Source of the DNA: Parcubacteria group bacterium
GTDB taxonomy: Bacteria > Patescibacteriota > Patescibacteriia > Magasanikbacterales > GCA-002688135
Direction of reading: 5' to 3'
Assembly (NCBI GenBank): GCA_002688135.1
Contig: NZCD01000069.1
Coordinates: 1 to 45,604 of the forward strand
DNA length: 45,604 nt
Part shown: positions 30,746-38,490 of the stretch, in pieces
Numbering within the stretch: position 1 is the first letter of the stretch
Layout of the letters: the number at the start of each line of letters is the position of its first letter
Notes under the pieces: model-generated
Seen by the model: the letters and a program-made list of their open reading frames with translations, nothing else
What the model was told of the DNA's origin: nothing
The model's database searches: none
Translations under genes and position numbers: made by a program

Positions 30746-31252
30746 ATGAGTAGATATACTAATGATTTATTGATAGAATCTGCTATTCGTATACTGTGTG
30801 AATATGCGCCGTCGGATTGGGATCGTCCTAAGCGACTTTTGATGCATGATTTGCGGGTTGGGTTTTATTTGTATGAGCATGACTATTCGGTAGATGTTGT
30901 CGTTGCTGGCTTTCTTCATGATGTATTGGAATGGACTGATTGTGATGAATCTCTCGTCAGATCAAAGTTTGGGGATCAAGTGTTTGAAATTGTGAGTGCG
31001 AATACGAAAGATCGTTCAATTTCTGATCCACATGACCGTAGGGTTGAATATGTACAAAGATGTTTGCGGGTTGGTGAAGATGCGTTGATTGTGAAAGCTG
31101 TAGACACACTTGATAGTTATAAATTTTATGTTGATTTGGGAGATGAGTCTGAAATTGAGCGTTCGCGAGATATTGCAAGAATTGTTTTAGATGTTTGTAC
31201 GCAGGACATGAAAGATCCGATTTTTAAGAAATTGAATGAGATTGTAAATTAA
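30746..31252 (+). CDS. HD-domain hydrolase, (p)ppGpp-hydrolase-like
   Basis: A 168-residue protein. It has the HD metal motif of RelA/SpoT-type and MESH1-type hydrolases: H34 in 'LLMHDLRVG', H58-D59 in 'VAGFLHDVLEWTD' with E62, then 'FGDQVFEIVSANTKD' and D120 in 'LIVKAVDTLDSYKF'. These are the usual HD, ED and 'K.aDr..N' positions, although the last reads KAVDTLDS. There is no synthetase, TGS or ACT domain. A small alarmone hydrolase or a related nucleotide phosphohydrolase is likely. It follows hicA by three bases, which is unusual and may tie the toxin pair to a stress nucleotide; that link is inference. Confidence 0.72.
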   Translation: MSRYTNDLLIESAIRILCEYAPSDWDRPKRLLMHDLRVGFYLYEHDYSVDVVVAGFLHDVLEWTDCDESLVRSKFGDQVFEIVSANTKDRSISDPHDRRVEYVQRCLRVGEDALIVKAVDTLDSYKFYVDLGDESEIERSRDIARIVLDVCTQDMKDPIFKKLNEIVN

Positions 31253-31258
31253 TGTTGT

Positions 31259-32221
31259 ATGGTTTTATTTTATTGGGGAGCTGATGGTTTTCGGTCGCAT
31301 GAGCATGTTGTGCGGACGATTGAGAGTTTTAGGGAGAAGAGAGATCCGCAGGGATATAATGTTTTTGTGTTTGATGTTAATGATGCAAAGTCTGCTGAAA
31401 TTTGGGAGGCGATTTCGTCGGCGCCGTTTATGGCGGAGAAGAAGATGGTGGTTGTTAAGCATTTATTTTCGGTGAAGTCTGAATTTGAGGATGAGTTGAG
31501 GGAGCGATTAGCTAGCTTGGATTCTAGAGAGGATTTAGTTTTGTTGTTACACAGCGAGGGAGATAAATTTCGAAATAGTTTGTTTAAGGATGTGATGAAA
31601 TTGAAATATGCGCAGGAATTTATTCCGTTGAAGGCTCCGGAGATTATGGGGTGGATAGCTGAACGGTTGGATGGGCATGGGGTGACGATTGAATCGAATG
31701 CATCTTCTTTGTTGGCTAAATCTTATACGGAGGATATGTGGTCTTTGTCGCGATTGGTTGATCAGTTGGTGGCTTTTGTGAAATCTGAAAGTCGTGCGAT
31801 TGTGACTAAGGCTGATTGTGAAGTGTTTTTGCCGGAAGTTATTGATGATAATACATTTCATTTTGTGGATGCGATTAATGCGAAGGATCATGGACGCGCG
31901 TTGTCATTATTAGATCAGCAATGGCAGTCTGGGAAAACGCCAATTGAGGTTATTGGGTTGTTGTTGTGGCAGTGGAGAGTGATGTTGAAGGTTCGTGCAT
32001 TATTGGATGAGCAGCCAAAACTTCGAGGTAAAGAAATCGCAAAGGAGTTGAAATTGCACGCATTTGTAGCTGATAAAACAGCGCGATTAGTTCGTGATGT
32101 TGACGTCAATCATGTTTTGGGACAATATAATCAACTCATGCGATTAGATGAGTCTGCGAAATCTGGGGGGTATGCGCAGGCGGAATTAACTTCGTTGGTT
32201 ACGACACTTACATGTCAGTGA
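31259..32221 (+). CDS. holA: DNA polymerase III delta subunit
   Basis: A 320-residue clamp-loader subunit. 'VLFYWGADGFRSHEHVVRTI' is the typical opening; 'ISSAPFMAEKKMVVVKHLFS' matches the family's 'l.t.plF..krlVvv....' segment; 'FHFVDAINAKDHGRALSLLDQQWQSG' and 'VIGLLLWQWRVMLKVRALLDE' match the 'f.l.dail.gd...al.ll..L...G..p..il..l.rqfR.ll' core of the C-terminal domain. The delta subunit opens the beta clamp encoded by dnaN in this same window. Its last ten bases overlap the next gene. No good ribosome site is visible. Confidence 0.88.
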   Translation: MVLFYWGADGFRSHEHVVRTIESFREKRDPQGYNVFVFDVNDAKSAEIWEAISSAPFMAEKKMVVVKHLFSVKSEFEDELRERLASLDSREDLVLLLHSEGDKFRNSLFKDVMKLKYAQEFIPLKAPEIMGWIAERLDGHGVTIESNASSLLAKSYTEDMWSLSRLVDQLVAFVKSESRAIVTKADCEVFLPEVIDDNTFHFVDAINAKDHGRALSLLDQQWQSGKTPIEVIGLLLWQWRVMLKVRALLDEQPKLRGKEIAKELKLHAFVADKTARLVRDVDVNHVLGQYNQLMRLDESAKSGGYAQAELTSLVTTLTCQ

Positions 32222-33045
32222 AAAAATTAGTTATCATATTCAGTATTGTTTTGATGGGGGCTGCCCCTTCTTTTTTATTTGGAGAGGAGCGATTAGAAAA
32301 TGAGATTAAGCTATCTGTTCCGATTGAGATTCATGATGAGGTTTTGGCGTATATGTTGGATAATTTTGTTGATGAGAGATTTGTGTTTGAGGATTTTCGA
32401 TTAGATGGTGAATATGTCGTCGAGCAGTTTATTGATTCGTATTATGATTCGTCGAAATTTGATGTGTTGGATGATGATAATGGGATTCGATATCAACGAC
32501 GATTTGCTGATGGTGAGATGTCTTCGCATATTGTGCAGGTGAAAGTTGCTGGTGAAGATACGGTCGCGAAGGAATTTAAATTTGAGATTGATGATGGTGT
32601 TTTTGATGATCGATCTCCTGCGTTAGATGATTTGATAGTCGATGCTGTAGGATTTTCTGATTTGATGTTGGAATTGAGTTATGATGAAAATAAATTACGG
32701 CCAGCTTTGGAGTTGGCGCAGATTCGTGATCGTGTGTTATTGGGAGTCGATGATGAGCCTCGTGTGACTTTAACTTTGGATTCAGTGTATTCAAAAAAAT
32801 GGTGGATTGACCGCCAGTTTGTGGAGTTAGAATTGGAATTGAATGAGGTTTATTACACTGCAGCGGATGAGGTTGAGCGTGCGCGACTTGTGCGTTTGAT
32901 TGAGTCGATTGAAGATGAAATTACGTCCGAGTTTGAGGAGATTGTGCCGAATCAGCGGCCAAAATATTCGCAGATGTATGAGAAGCTTAATGTCTTTCCC
33001 CTTTCTTGGTTTTGGAGGCCGTTTCGATGGCTGGGGTTGATGTGA
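32212..33045 (+). CDS. Exported CYTH-like (triphosphate tunnel) protein
   Basis: A 277-residue protein. A signal peptide (MSVKKLVIIFSIVLMGAAPS, cleavage near FLFG-EE) leads directly into 'ERLENEIKLSVPIEIHDEV'; ENEIK at 29-33 is the ExExK motif that opens CYTH domains. Also typical are 'EQFIDSYYDSSKFDVLDDDNGIRYQRRF' (the 'YyDT....L...g..LR.R' element) and 'FVELELELNEVYY' (the ExExE-like strand near the end). It ends with a hydrophobic-aromatic segment (FPLSWFWRPFRWLGLM). CYTH enzymes act on triphosphates in the cytoplasm, so a secretion signal on such a domain is unusual. It overlaps holA by ten bases. The fold call is a motif reading; catalytic activity is uncertain. Confidence 0.65.
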   Translation: MSVKKLVIIFSIVLMGAAPSFLFGEERLENEIKLSVPIEIHDEVLAYMLDNFVDERFVFEDFRLDGEYVVEQFIDSYYDSSKFDVLDDDNGIRYQRRFADGEMSSHIVQVKVAGEDTVAKEFKFEIDDGVFDDRSPALDDLIVDAVGFSDLMLELSYDENKLRPALELAQIRDRVLLGVDDEPRVTLTLDSVYSKKWWIDRQFVELELELNEVYYTAADEVERARLVRLIESIEDEITSEFEEIVPNQRPKYSQMYEKLNVFPLSWFWRPFRWLGLM

Positions 33046-33112
33046 TTTTGGTATTTAGTATCTGGTATATGATGTCCGTAGGTTTTCATTGTGAGTGGCA
33101 ATTTTCATGATA

Positions 33113-33200
33113 GTAATGCGTAAAGAGTAAAGAGTAAAGCGATTCAAACCTCATAGATGATTTACAGAAATCGCTTTACTCTTTACGAGTTACTCTTTAC
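33113..33200. repeat. GTAA...TTAC inverted repeat, copy 2
   Basis: GTAAAGAGTAAAGCGATT (33127-33144) is perfectly complementary to 33169-33186. Flanking GTAATGCGTAA and GAGTTACTCTTTAC extend the symmetry. It lies between convergent genes and might also end transcription. Confidence 0.75.
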
Positions 33201-33278
33201 TTTTTTCGAGATTGCCGCGCTAAAACGCTCCCCGATAAAAATCGGGATAAACCTTCGATGACAGCTCCTCATGTGTGT

Positions 33279-34877
33279 CTAATACCCGACGTTGGTGATG
33301 GGGAGTTCGTGGAGTTTTTGGGAGATGAGGTTTTTTAATATTAATGTGATTTCTGGGCGGATTGTTTGTGGTTTGTTGAACCGAAGTTTGAATGTGTATG
33401 TTTGCGGTTCTGTTTTGAATGTTGTGTAAAGGAGATGTGTGTCACGAATTATTTTGTTTGCCATAATTTCTGGTTGGCTGATACGTTTTCCATTTCCATC
33501 GTAGATTGAGAATGGTGTGTCTGCATTCCATTCCATAATTTTATATGGTGCGCCACTTTGTGTGGTTATTTTTATTTCCGCGATGGTGTTATTCGTATTC
33601 CATGATGTATGTGCGTAAATTTTGAAATTCTGTATTTCGTCTTTAATTAATGAGATGTTTGTATCTCGAAGTTGCGCATATGTATCGAATGCTGTTTGAA
33701 TGGCTGTATTTGTGACTTCTTTTTTACGATCCCAAAAGAGCGCAGGCTTCATCGTTTGGATGGCTTGTTGAAAGTTTGCTGTATCGTTTGTTTTCCATTC
33801 TTGGTTGCTTGTGATGTTCCAGAGAATTTTGCCTCGTAAGATTTGATATTCTTGTACATTCACTAATCGGTCCAATAACGGATTATATTTTCGATCGATC
33901 ATGTTTTCACGATGGAGTTCTTCAAATAAAACATCCCATGGCATGAATCTTAGCTTTCTGTCTTCTGGAGAATAATAGATGCGCATGTTGTGCGCCCAAT
34001 CTTGATGATTTGATCCTGCGAGAATTGAGTGTGCGTGCCATGTTGCGAGATTTTCAATGTCTACAATCTCTTTTAGTTTTTGATAGAAAATATCATCTGA
34101 CGATTCGTTGAGAAGTTCGAGGAGATTTGCGAGGGGTTGAAATGAAGCGTTTGGATCGCCAGCTTTGATACTCCAATATCCTGCATTTGAGAAAATCGGT
34201 TCGTTTACGCCGTCCTCTCCGAATAATATTGTTCCTTCTGAAAGATCGTGTTTGATTAAGAAATCATTATCGACATGTTCAAATGCGATATATGGCCCCA
34301 TCTTTTTTTCATTGAGTGTCATTGTGACAAATTGTGCATCAGGTACAAGAAGATTCATTTTTTTTGCGCGTTCATTATTGAGCCATTCCATAACATACAA
34401 ACGATCTTCCGGAACAATGAGATTGAGAGTGCTGTGTCCTAAAATAGTTTTATTTTTTTTGAGTTCGATGCGCCACGATTTTTTTGCATAAGCCCAATGC
34501 GAACTTGTGTCGCCGCGTAAACGAACACGTGCTTTGTATTCTTCTCCGTTAAATGTGACTTCACCGTCGCGCCATAGTTTTCCGCGAGTTTGGTATTCGT
34601 CGTCTGATGTAATGTTGTTGAGTGTTTTGATATCTGTTGGTTTCATCTTTAGATGAATGGTTGGCAGTGACTTTTTTTGAAATGTTGTTTTTAGCATTGA
34701 GGGTGCATCTTTGAAAAACAGTACACTATATTTTCCAGCTTTTCGTAATCCATCCGGCAGACTGTTTACAAATCCTGATCCACGTAATGCTTGAACATTT
34801 CCAGATGCAACAAACACAAAACCGCCTAATAGGGCGATTGTTATTAATGTGGTGAGGATTTTCGTTCTTTTTTTCAT
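33279..34877 (-). CDS. CotH-like protein kinase family protein, exported
   Basis: 532 residues from MKKRTKILTTLITIALLGGF (signal or anchor helix, about 8-26). CotH landmarks: 'YKARVRLRGDTSSHWAYAKKSWRIELKK' (the RLRG.SS....KK.w.iK motif), 'VPDAQFVTMTLNEKKMGPYIAFEHVDNDFLIKH' (the 'N...Gly.l..E.id..fl' motif) and 'LRFMPWDVLFEELHRE' (the 'PWDlD..f' active-site motif, with Asp retained). The C-terminal ~120 residues form a beta domain. Spore CotH phosphorylates coat proteins; in non-spore formers such proteins are exported and probably modify surface proteins. The frame continues upstream in non-conserved sequence, so I start at the inner Met. It has no operon partner here. Confidence 0.82.
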   Translation of the reverse strand: MKKRTKILTTLITIALLGGFVFVASGNVQALRGSGFVNSLPDGLRKAGKYSVLFFKDAPSMLKTTFQKKSLPTIHLKMKPTDIKTLNNITSDDEYQTRGKLWRDGEVTFNGEEYKARVRLRGDTSSHWAYAKKSWRIELKKNKTILGHSTLNLIVPEDRLYVMEWLNNERAKKMNLLVPDAQFVTMTLNEKKMGPYIAFEHVDNDFLIKHDLSEGTILFGEDGVNEPIFSNAGYWSIKAGDPNASFQPLANLLELLNESSDDIFYQKLKEIVDIENLATWHAHSILAGSNHQDWAHNMRIYYSPEDRKLRFMPWDVLFEELHRENMIDRKYNPLLDRLVNVQEYQILRGKILWNITSNQEWKTNDTANFQQAIQTMKPALFWDRKKEVTNTAIQTAFDTYAQLRDTNISLIKDEIQNFKIYAHTSWNTNNTIAEIKITTQSGAPYKIMEWNADTPFSIYDGNGKRISQPEIMANKIIRDTHLLYTTFKTEPQTYTFKLRFNKPQTIRPEITLILKNLISQKLHELPITNVGY

Positions 34878-34931
34878 CTGCCAAACATTATCAGAGTCAG
34901 AATTTAGAATCAAGAATTTAGAATTGAGAAT

Positions 34932-34956
34932 AAAAAAGCTCCGCATATGCGGGGCT
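34932..34956 (-). terminator. Terminator of the lipoprotein-like gene
   Basis: Minus strand: AGCCCCGCAT, then ATGCGGAGCT and a T tract. It lies just after the stop at 34962 and separates that gene from CotH. Confidence 0.75.
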
Positions 34957-34961
34957 TGTGG

Positions 34962-36095
34962 TTACTCGTAGATGATGAGTACTTGTCCATCTGGGAGTTC
35001 GGCGAGATTGAATCGACCCTTTTCACGCATTTCTCGGAAGGCGTGTTCGCGGAGGGTTTTCATGTCGATTGTGACAGTGATTTCAGTTTGTAACACGGTG
35101 CGATATGCTGCCATGAATTTGTCTTCTTTCATGTAGCGCGCGTAGAGTTTGGCGGCTTCTTGTTTGAAGATTCTTTCAGCTTCATCGTGTTGCTTGAATG
35201 TCGGTGTGTTGAATGTGACGGCTTTGCTTCTCCATCCGAATGCGCTTGCGATGTTTCCAGCGAGCATTTCTTCTGTTGAGCGACTCATGAAGTATTGGAA
35301 TTTTGCTTCTGAAACCAACGATGATTCTTCGTCGAATTTCATGACTGAAGCAAGCTTGACTGCAGTTTCCCAGCATCCCTTTTCTTTGAGTTTTTCGAAG
35401 ATGCGTTTTGCGATTTCTGGTGATAGTTTTTTCTGACAGTACTGCTGGAAGTTTTGCGTGCGGTGTCCATATGGAAGTGATGGGGGATCATCTTCTATAC
35501 CGAGCCATACTGCTTCTATGATTTCACTGTGATGAATGTATGTAGTGAATATGTCGAAGTCTTGGGTGATTTGCCATGCGAAGTATGGTTTGTTGTTTTC
35601 CAGTGCGGCGGCAATACAAACTACGCCAACATCATTTGCTTCTTCTGTTTTGAGTCGTGCGTATCCGACGCTGTTTACATGAGCTTTGTACATCGTTTTG
35701 CAATACTGTACGCTCGCTGTTTGATCAGGTTCGAATGTGAGAATCTGATTGACTGCGAGTTTGCGGAGTGCAACTACAGCTTGTCGAAGTTCTTGATTCG
35801 GTTGGCCATCTTGAAGTTTGTGCATTTGCAAAATGAAGTTCATGTATGCAAATACAAATTCATCTTTGTGGAGTGGCTCGAGGATTGTTCTATCGTTGAT
35901 TTGAGAGTAATCAAGCCCGCGAATGTAGTTGAGCACCAGCTGTTTTTTGGTGTGTGGTGTTGAGGGTTCGGTTTCCAGTGCTTGCCTTTCTTTCTGAAGT
36001 CGTCTGATTTCATCATGGTTGCTTGTGTATTCATATTCACCACAACTCAATGTTGTGAGTGCGATGCATGCACAGAGTGCGAGATGCGTTTTCAT
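34962..36095 (-). CDS. Probable lipoprotein of unknown function
   Basis: A 377-residue protein. The N-terminus MKTHLALCACIALTTLSCGE resembles a lipoprotein signal, with Cys-18 as the possible acylation site; the -3 position is Thr rather than the usual Leu, so the lipobox is imperfect. The rest is helical and hydrophilic, without recognised motifs: 'HDEIRRLQKERQALE' near the start, several helix pairs ('AKRIFEKLKEKGCWETAVKLASV', 'AERIFKQEAAKLYARYMKEDKF') that look TPR-like in spacing, and a short beta end 'GQVLIIYE'. Strong AAAAGGAG ribosome site and a good promoter (36125-36153). Could be a scaffold or a trafficking subunit; not identified. Confidence 0.6.
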   Translation of the reverse strand: MKTHLALCACIALTTLSCGEYEYTSNHDEIRRLQKERQALETEPSTPHTKKQLVLNYIRGLDYSQINDRTILEPLHKDEFVFAYMNFILQMHKLQDGQPNQELRQAVVALRKLAVNQILTFEPDQTASVQYCKTMYKAHVNSVGYARLKTEEANDVGVVCIAAALENNKPYFAWQITQDFDIFTTYIHHSEIIEAVWLGIEDDPPSLPYGHRTQNFQQYCQKKLSPEIAKRIFEKLKEKGCWETAVKLASVMKFDEESSLVSEAKFQYFMSRSTEEMLAGNIASAFGWRSKAVTFNTPTFKQHDEAERIFKQEAAKLYARYMKEDKFMAAYRTVLQTEITVTIDMKTLREHAFREMREKGRFNLAELPDGQVLIIYE

Positions 36096-36124
36096 GATTG
36101 CTCCTTTTAAAGATCGTTGGGTGG

Positions 36125-36153
36125 AGTGTAGTTTATTTATTTGGTTTTGTCAA
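36125..36153 (-). promoter_or_regulatory. Promoter of the lipoprotein-like gene
   Basis: TTGACA (36153-36148), 17 bases, TACACT (36130-36125), about 30 bases before the ATG. Confidence 0.7.
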
Positions 36154-36170
36154 TGGTTTTGTGTGATAGC

Positions 36171-36194
36171 AAAAACCCACCTTGCGGTGGGTTT
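36171..36194 (-). terminator. Terminator-like hairpin, minus strand
   Basis: AAACCCACC, loop TTGC, GGTGGGTTT; a T tract follows on the minus strand only. It would stop read-through from tig before the next promoter. Confidence 0.65.
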
Positions 36195-36262
36195 GCTGCA
36201 TGGATCCCATGCAGTACGGATCGGAATTGTCAGTGATTGTATTGTAGCGTGATGTGTGCTTT

Positions 36263-36293
36263 TTGTCAAGCTGTTTGTTCAATGTGTTACAAT
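36263..36293 (+). promoter_or_regulatory. Promoter of the tRNA-like gene
   Basis: TTGTCA (36263-36268), 19 bases, TACAAT (36288-36293) with a TGT extended -10. The predicted start lies about five bases before the RNA's acceptor stem. Confidence 0.6.
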
Positions 36294-36304
36294 GAGCTTG
36301 ATAT

Positions 36305-36372
36305 GGGGATGGTGTGGTACGGGATCGGAATTGTCAGTCCAGATCCCCGGGGTTCAACTCCCCGCATCTCCA
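36305..36372 (+). tRNA. D-arm-less tRNA-like gene, possibly tRNA-Asp (GUC)
   Basis: Acceptor GGGGATG (36305-36311) pairs with CATCTCC (36365-36371), discriminator A. The T arm is perfect: CGGGG-TTCAACT-CCCCG (36348-36364) and abuts the acceptor stem as in a tRNA. Only nine bases (GTGTGGTAC) stand where the D arm should be. The anticodon arm is a long hairpin, GGGATC-GGA, loop ATTGTCAG, TCC-(A)-GATCCC, joined to the T stem with no variable loop. The loop contains GTC, which would read Asp, but has eight bases instead of seven. It has its own promoter and terminator, so it is transcribed; whether it is charged is unknown. Confidence 0.6.
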
Positions 36373-36381
36373 TGTCGATTG

Positions 36382-36405
36382 AAAAAACGGCTTATGCCGT
36401 TTTTT
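36382..36405. terminator. Bidirectional terminator (tRNA-like gene and tig)
   Basis: AAAAAACGGC, loop TTAT, GCCGTTTTTT. It lies ten bases after the tRNA-like gene and 47 bases after the end of tig on the other strand. Confidence 0.85.
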
Positions 36406-36424
36406 CTTTTGTAACCTCCCCTTC

Positions 36425-36445
36425 CCCCTCCTTGAAAAGGAGGGG
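36425..36445. repeat. CCCCTCCTT hairpin
   Basis: CCCCTCCTT, loop GAA, AAGGAGGGG: nine perfect pairs. This hairpin type is a common short intergenic repeat; only one copy is seen in this window. Confidence 0.5.
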
Positions 36446-36451
36446 AACTTG

Positions 36452-37756
36452 CTACGATGTTTTTTGTGTGACCTGTTTCTTTACTAGTTTTTCGCGGAGT
36501 TTTGCGGTTGTTTTTCTGTTGCGGAGGTTTACAGTGATGAAGTCGATGATGTTTGGATCTTTTAATTTTTCATCGATTTGTGGGTTGTCTTGATATGATT
36601 TTTTTACTTGTTCGAGTTCGAGTTTTAATTCTTCATCTGAAATTTCGATTTTTTCGATGTCAGCTAAGTCGCGGAATACGAGAGATCCCTTCACACGTTT
36701 TACTGCTTGTTCTTTGAATCCTTCTCCCATTTCTTCAGGAGTTTTTTTGATATCTTTGAGGTATTGTTCGAGTGTCATTCCTTGATCAGTTAAGCGTTGT
36801 TTGAATTCTCCTAAGAGACGTTCTTTTTCTGATTCAATCAATACTTCTGGAATTTCTCCGAACGTGGATTTTTCAAGGATGGTGTCAATCATCTCTCCTG
36901 TCGCACGTTCTGTTTCTTTTGCTTGTTTGTCGCGCAACATATTTTCTTTGAGCATTTTTTTCAGCTCATCTATTGATGTCGTTCCTAATCCTTTTGCGAA
37001 TTCTTCGTTTAGTTCTGGCAGTGTTCGTTCAAATACTTCTTTTACTTTGATTTTGAATTGAGCTTTTTTTCCAGATAGCATTTTTGAGTAATGTGTTTTT
37101 GGAATTTCCAAGAAGAAATCTTTATCCTCATCTTTTTTTGCTCCAATTAGTTTTTCGGTTAAACCTGGAACATAACTATCTTCTGAAAGATAAATTGAGT
37201 GATCTTTTGTTGTCCCGCCCTCAATCGCAACATTTTCTACAAGAATTTCCATATCAACCACTACGCGATCTTCTGCTGTTGCGGCTTTTGTTGTTGCTGC
37301 TTCTGTTGCGCGCATTTTGCGGATTTCCTCAATTGCTTTTTCAACTTCTCCTTCCTCAATTGCAACTGTTTTTTCTTCTACTGAAATCGTTGAGATGTCT
37401 GGAAGTTTTGTTTCTGGAAGTTTTGCCCATTCAACATCAACTTCTACATCATTTCCGGGAGTGAGTTTTTTGATTTCAACTTTTGGTTGGCCGATTGTGT
37501 GTAGACTATTTTCTTTTACAGCGTCGACTAATCCTTTTTGAATCATTTCATCTGCGGCAGTTTCAAGAATTGCCATTTCGCCCACTTCTTTTTTGACGAT
37601 ATCAAATGGAATGTGTCCTGGACGAAATCCAGAGACTTTTAAATTTTTAGAAATTTTTTCTGCAGCCTTTTGCAAAAATGGTTCCTGTTGGTTGACAGGG
37701 ATTGTAAGTGTGATGTGTACGAGTGACTTTGGTTTTGATTCACAAGTGATCTGCAT
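36452..37756 (-). CDS. tig: Trigger factor
   Basis: A 434-residue ribosome-associated chaperone. The N-terminal ribosome-binding domain includes 'LKVSGFRPGHIPFDIVKKEVG', equivalent to the 'GFRkGKvP' signature loop. The middle holds the prolyl-isomerase-type domain (about 150-245, 'VVVDMEILVENVAIEGGTTK', 'YVPGLTEKLIGAKKDEDKDFFLEIP'). The long helical C-terminal arms follow (about 250-430, 'LPELNEEFAKGLGTTSIDELKKMLKENM'). The length is normal. A strong promoter lies 53 bases upstream, and the leader contains three tandem ATAATTC units. It binds nascent chains at the ribosome exit. Confidence 0.93.
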   Translation of the reverse strand: MQITCESKPKSLVHITLTIPVNQQEPFLQKAAEKISKNLKVSGFRPGHIPFDIVKKEVGEMAILETAADEMIQKGLVDAVKENSLHTIGQPKVEIKKLTPGNDVEVDVEWAKLPETKLPDISTISVEEKTVAIEEGEVEKAIEEIRKMRATEAATTKAATAEDRVVVDMEILVENVAIEGGTTKDHSIYLSEDSYVPGLTEKLIGAKKDEDKDFFLEIPKTHYSKMLSGKKAQFKIKVKEVFERTLPELNEEFAKGLGTTSIDELKKMLKENMLRDKQAKETERATGEMIDTILEKSTFGEIPEVLIESEKERLLGEFKQRLTDQGMTLEQYLKDIKKTPEEMGEGFKEQAVKRVKGSLVFRDLADIEKIEISDEELKLELEQVKKSYQDNPQIDEKLKDPNIIDFITVNLRNRKTTAKLREKLVKKQVTQKTS

Positions 37757-37808
37757 ATGATGTAGAAGTAAGAATTATGAATTATGAATTATGAATGTTG
37801 TGGCCTGA

Positions 37809-37837
37809 AGTATAGCTTTTTTGATGTTGTTTGTCAA
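37809..37837 (-). promoter_or_regulatory. Strong promoter of tig
   Basis: TTGACA (37837-37832), exactly 17 bases, TATACT (37814-37809). A triple GAATTAT-type direct repeat (37771-37793) lies in the leader. Confidence 0.8.
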
Positions 37838-37860
37838 TGGTTAGGGTGTGTAAATAAAAG

Positions 37861-37878
37861 AGCATCCTGTAGGATGCT
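37861..37878 (-). terminator. Terminator of the 37938-38408 gene
   Basis: AGCATCCT, GT, AGGATGCT with T-rich sequence following on the minus strand. Confidence 0.65.
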
Positions 37879-37937
37879 GGATTTTACTTTTGTGGGATTC
37901 GATGAGAGTTTTGAGTCCGACTTTGATGCGTCGAGCA

Positions 37938-38408
37938 TTATTGCCGTGTTGTTTCTAGGGCAATGACTGGTGACATGACATAGGCATTCAATTCGATATT
38001 TGTGCTTTTGTATATTCTGGTAGCCCAGTCTGGTTCGTATCGTCCGATTCCTGAAAGGATTCTTTCAAAATCTGCACAGATGTCTCTGTTTTCTGCTTGT
38101 TTATCCAATAGCCCCATCAAGTCGAGGATGGTTTGGTTAATCATCCAAAAGACTTTTTTTTCGAGAAATTCTGTTTCTTCGAAAGCCTTTTGGAGTCCAG
38201 CTTTACCTGGTTCGTTTGTGAATGAGAATAATCCCATTTCATCATCTAGTTGCCACGCAGTTTCATCGGGATTGCATGCGTCTGTTACGCTGAACGAGAT
38301 GATGCATGATTGGCGTTTATTGTCGATGTTGATTGTGGCTGTGCCTGTGTAGTTGTATTGTGAGTCGATGAGTTTTCGTTTGCCTTGTGCGCATAAATTG
38401 ATTCTCAT
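37938..38408 (-). CDS. Uncharacterised protein
   Basis: A 156-residue soluble protein with no recognised family. It starts MRINLCAQGKRKLIDSQYNY, followed by a beta-like part ('TGTATINIDNKRQSCIISFSV') and a helical C-terminal part ('LQKAFEETEFLEKKVFWMINQTILDLMGLL', 'ADFERILSGIGRYEPDW'). The first residues resemble those of the next gene upstream (MRITFACSL), and both genes have their own terminators, so they may be distant paralogues. A possible TTGACG -35 overlaps the upstream gene's terminator T tract. Not a secreted protein. Confidence 0.55.
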   Translation of the reverse strand: MRINLCAQGKRKLIDSQYNYTGTATINIDNKRQSCIISFSVTDACNPDETAWQLDDEMGLFSFTNEPGKAGLQKAFEETEFLEKKVFWMINQTILDLMGLLDKQAENRDICADFERILSGIGRYEPDWATRIYKSTNIELNAYVMSPVIALETTRQ

Positions 38409-38461
38409 GGTGCACCTTTAAATGGTCTGTGGGTTTTTTATCATGGTTGGTTTTTTTCGTC

Positions 38462-38485
38462 AAAAAAAGCGCCTCGTGAGGCGCT
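38462..38485 (-). terminator. Terminator of the 38491-39240 gene
   Basis: Minus strand: AGCGCCTC, AC, GAGGCGCT, then seven T. Lies six bases after the stop codon. Confidence 0.88.
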
Positions 38486-38490
38486 GATGT

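Larger units (their letters stand above)
36096..36451. other. Intergenic region with promoters, tRNA-like RNA and hairpins
   Basis: From left to right: promoter of the lipoprotein-like gene, a terminator-like hairpin (36171-36194), a perfect CTGCATGG/CCATGCAG palindrome (36196-36214) fused to a partial copy of the tRNA-like sequence (36214-36234), a plus-strand promoter (36263-36293), the tRNA-like gene, its terminator, and a CCCCTCCTT hairpin (36425-36445) before tig. Confidence 0.6.

Noticed and set aside
36305-36372. 3' end of a tmRNA
   Set aside because: The RNA is only 68 bases between its acceptor strands, with no tag reading frame.
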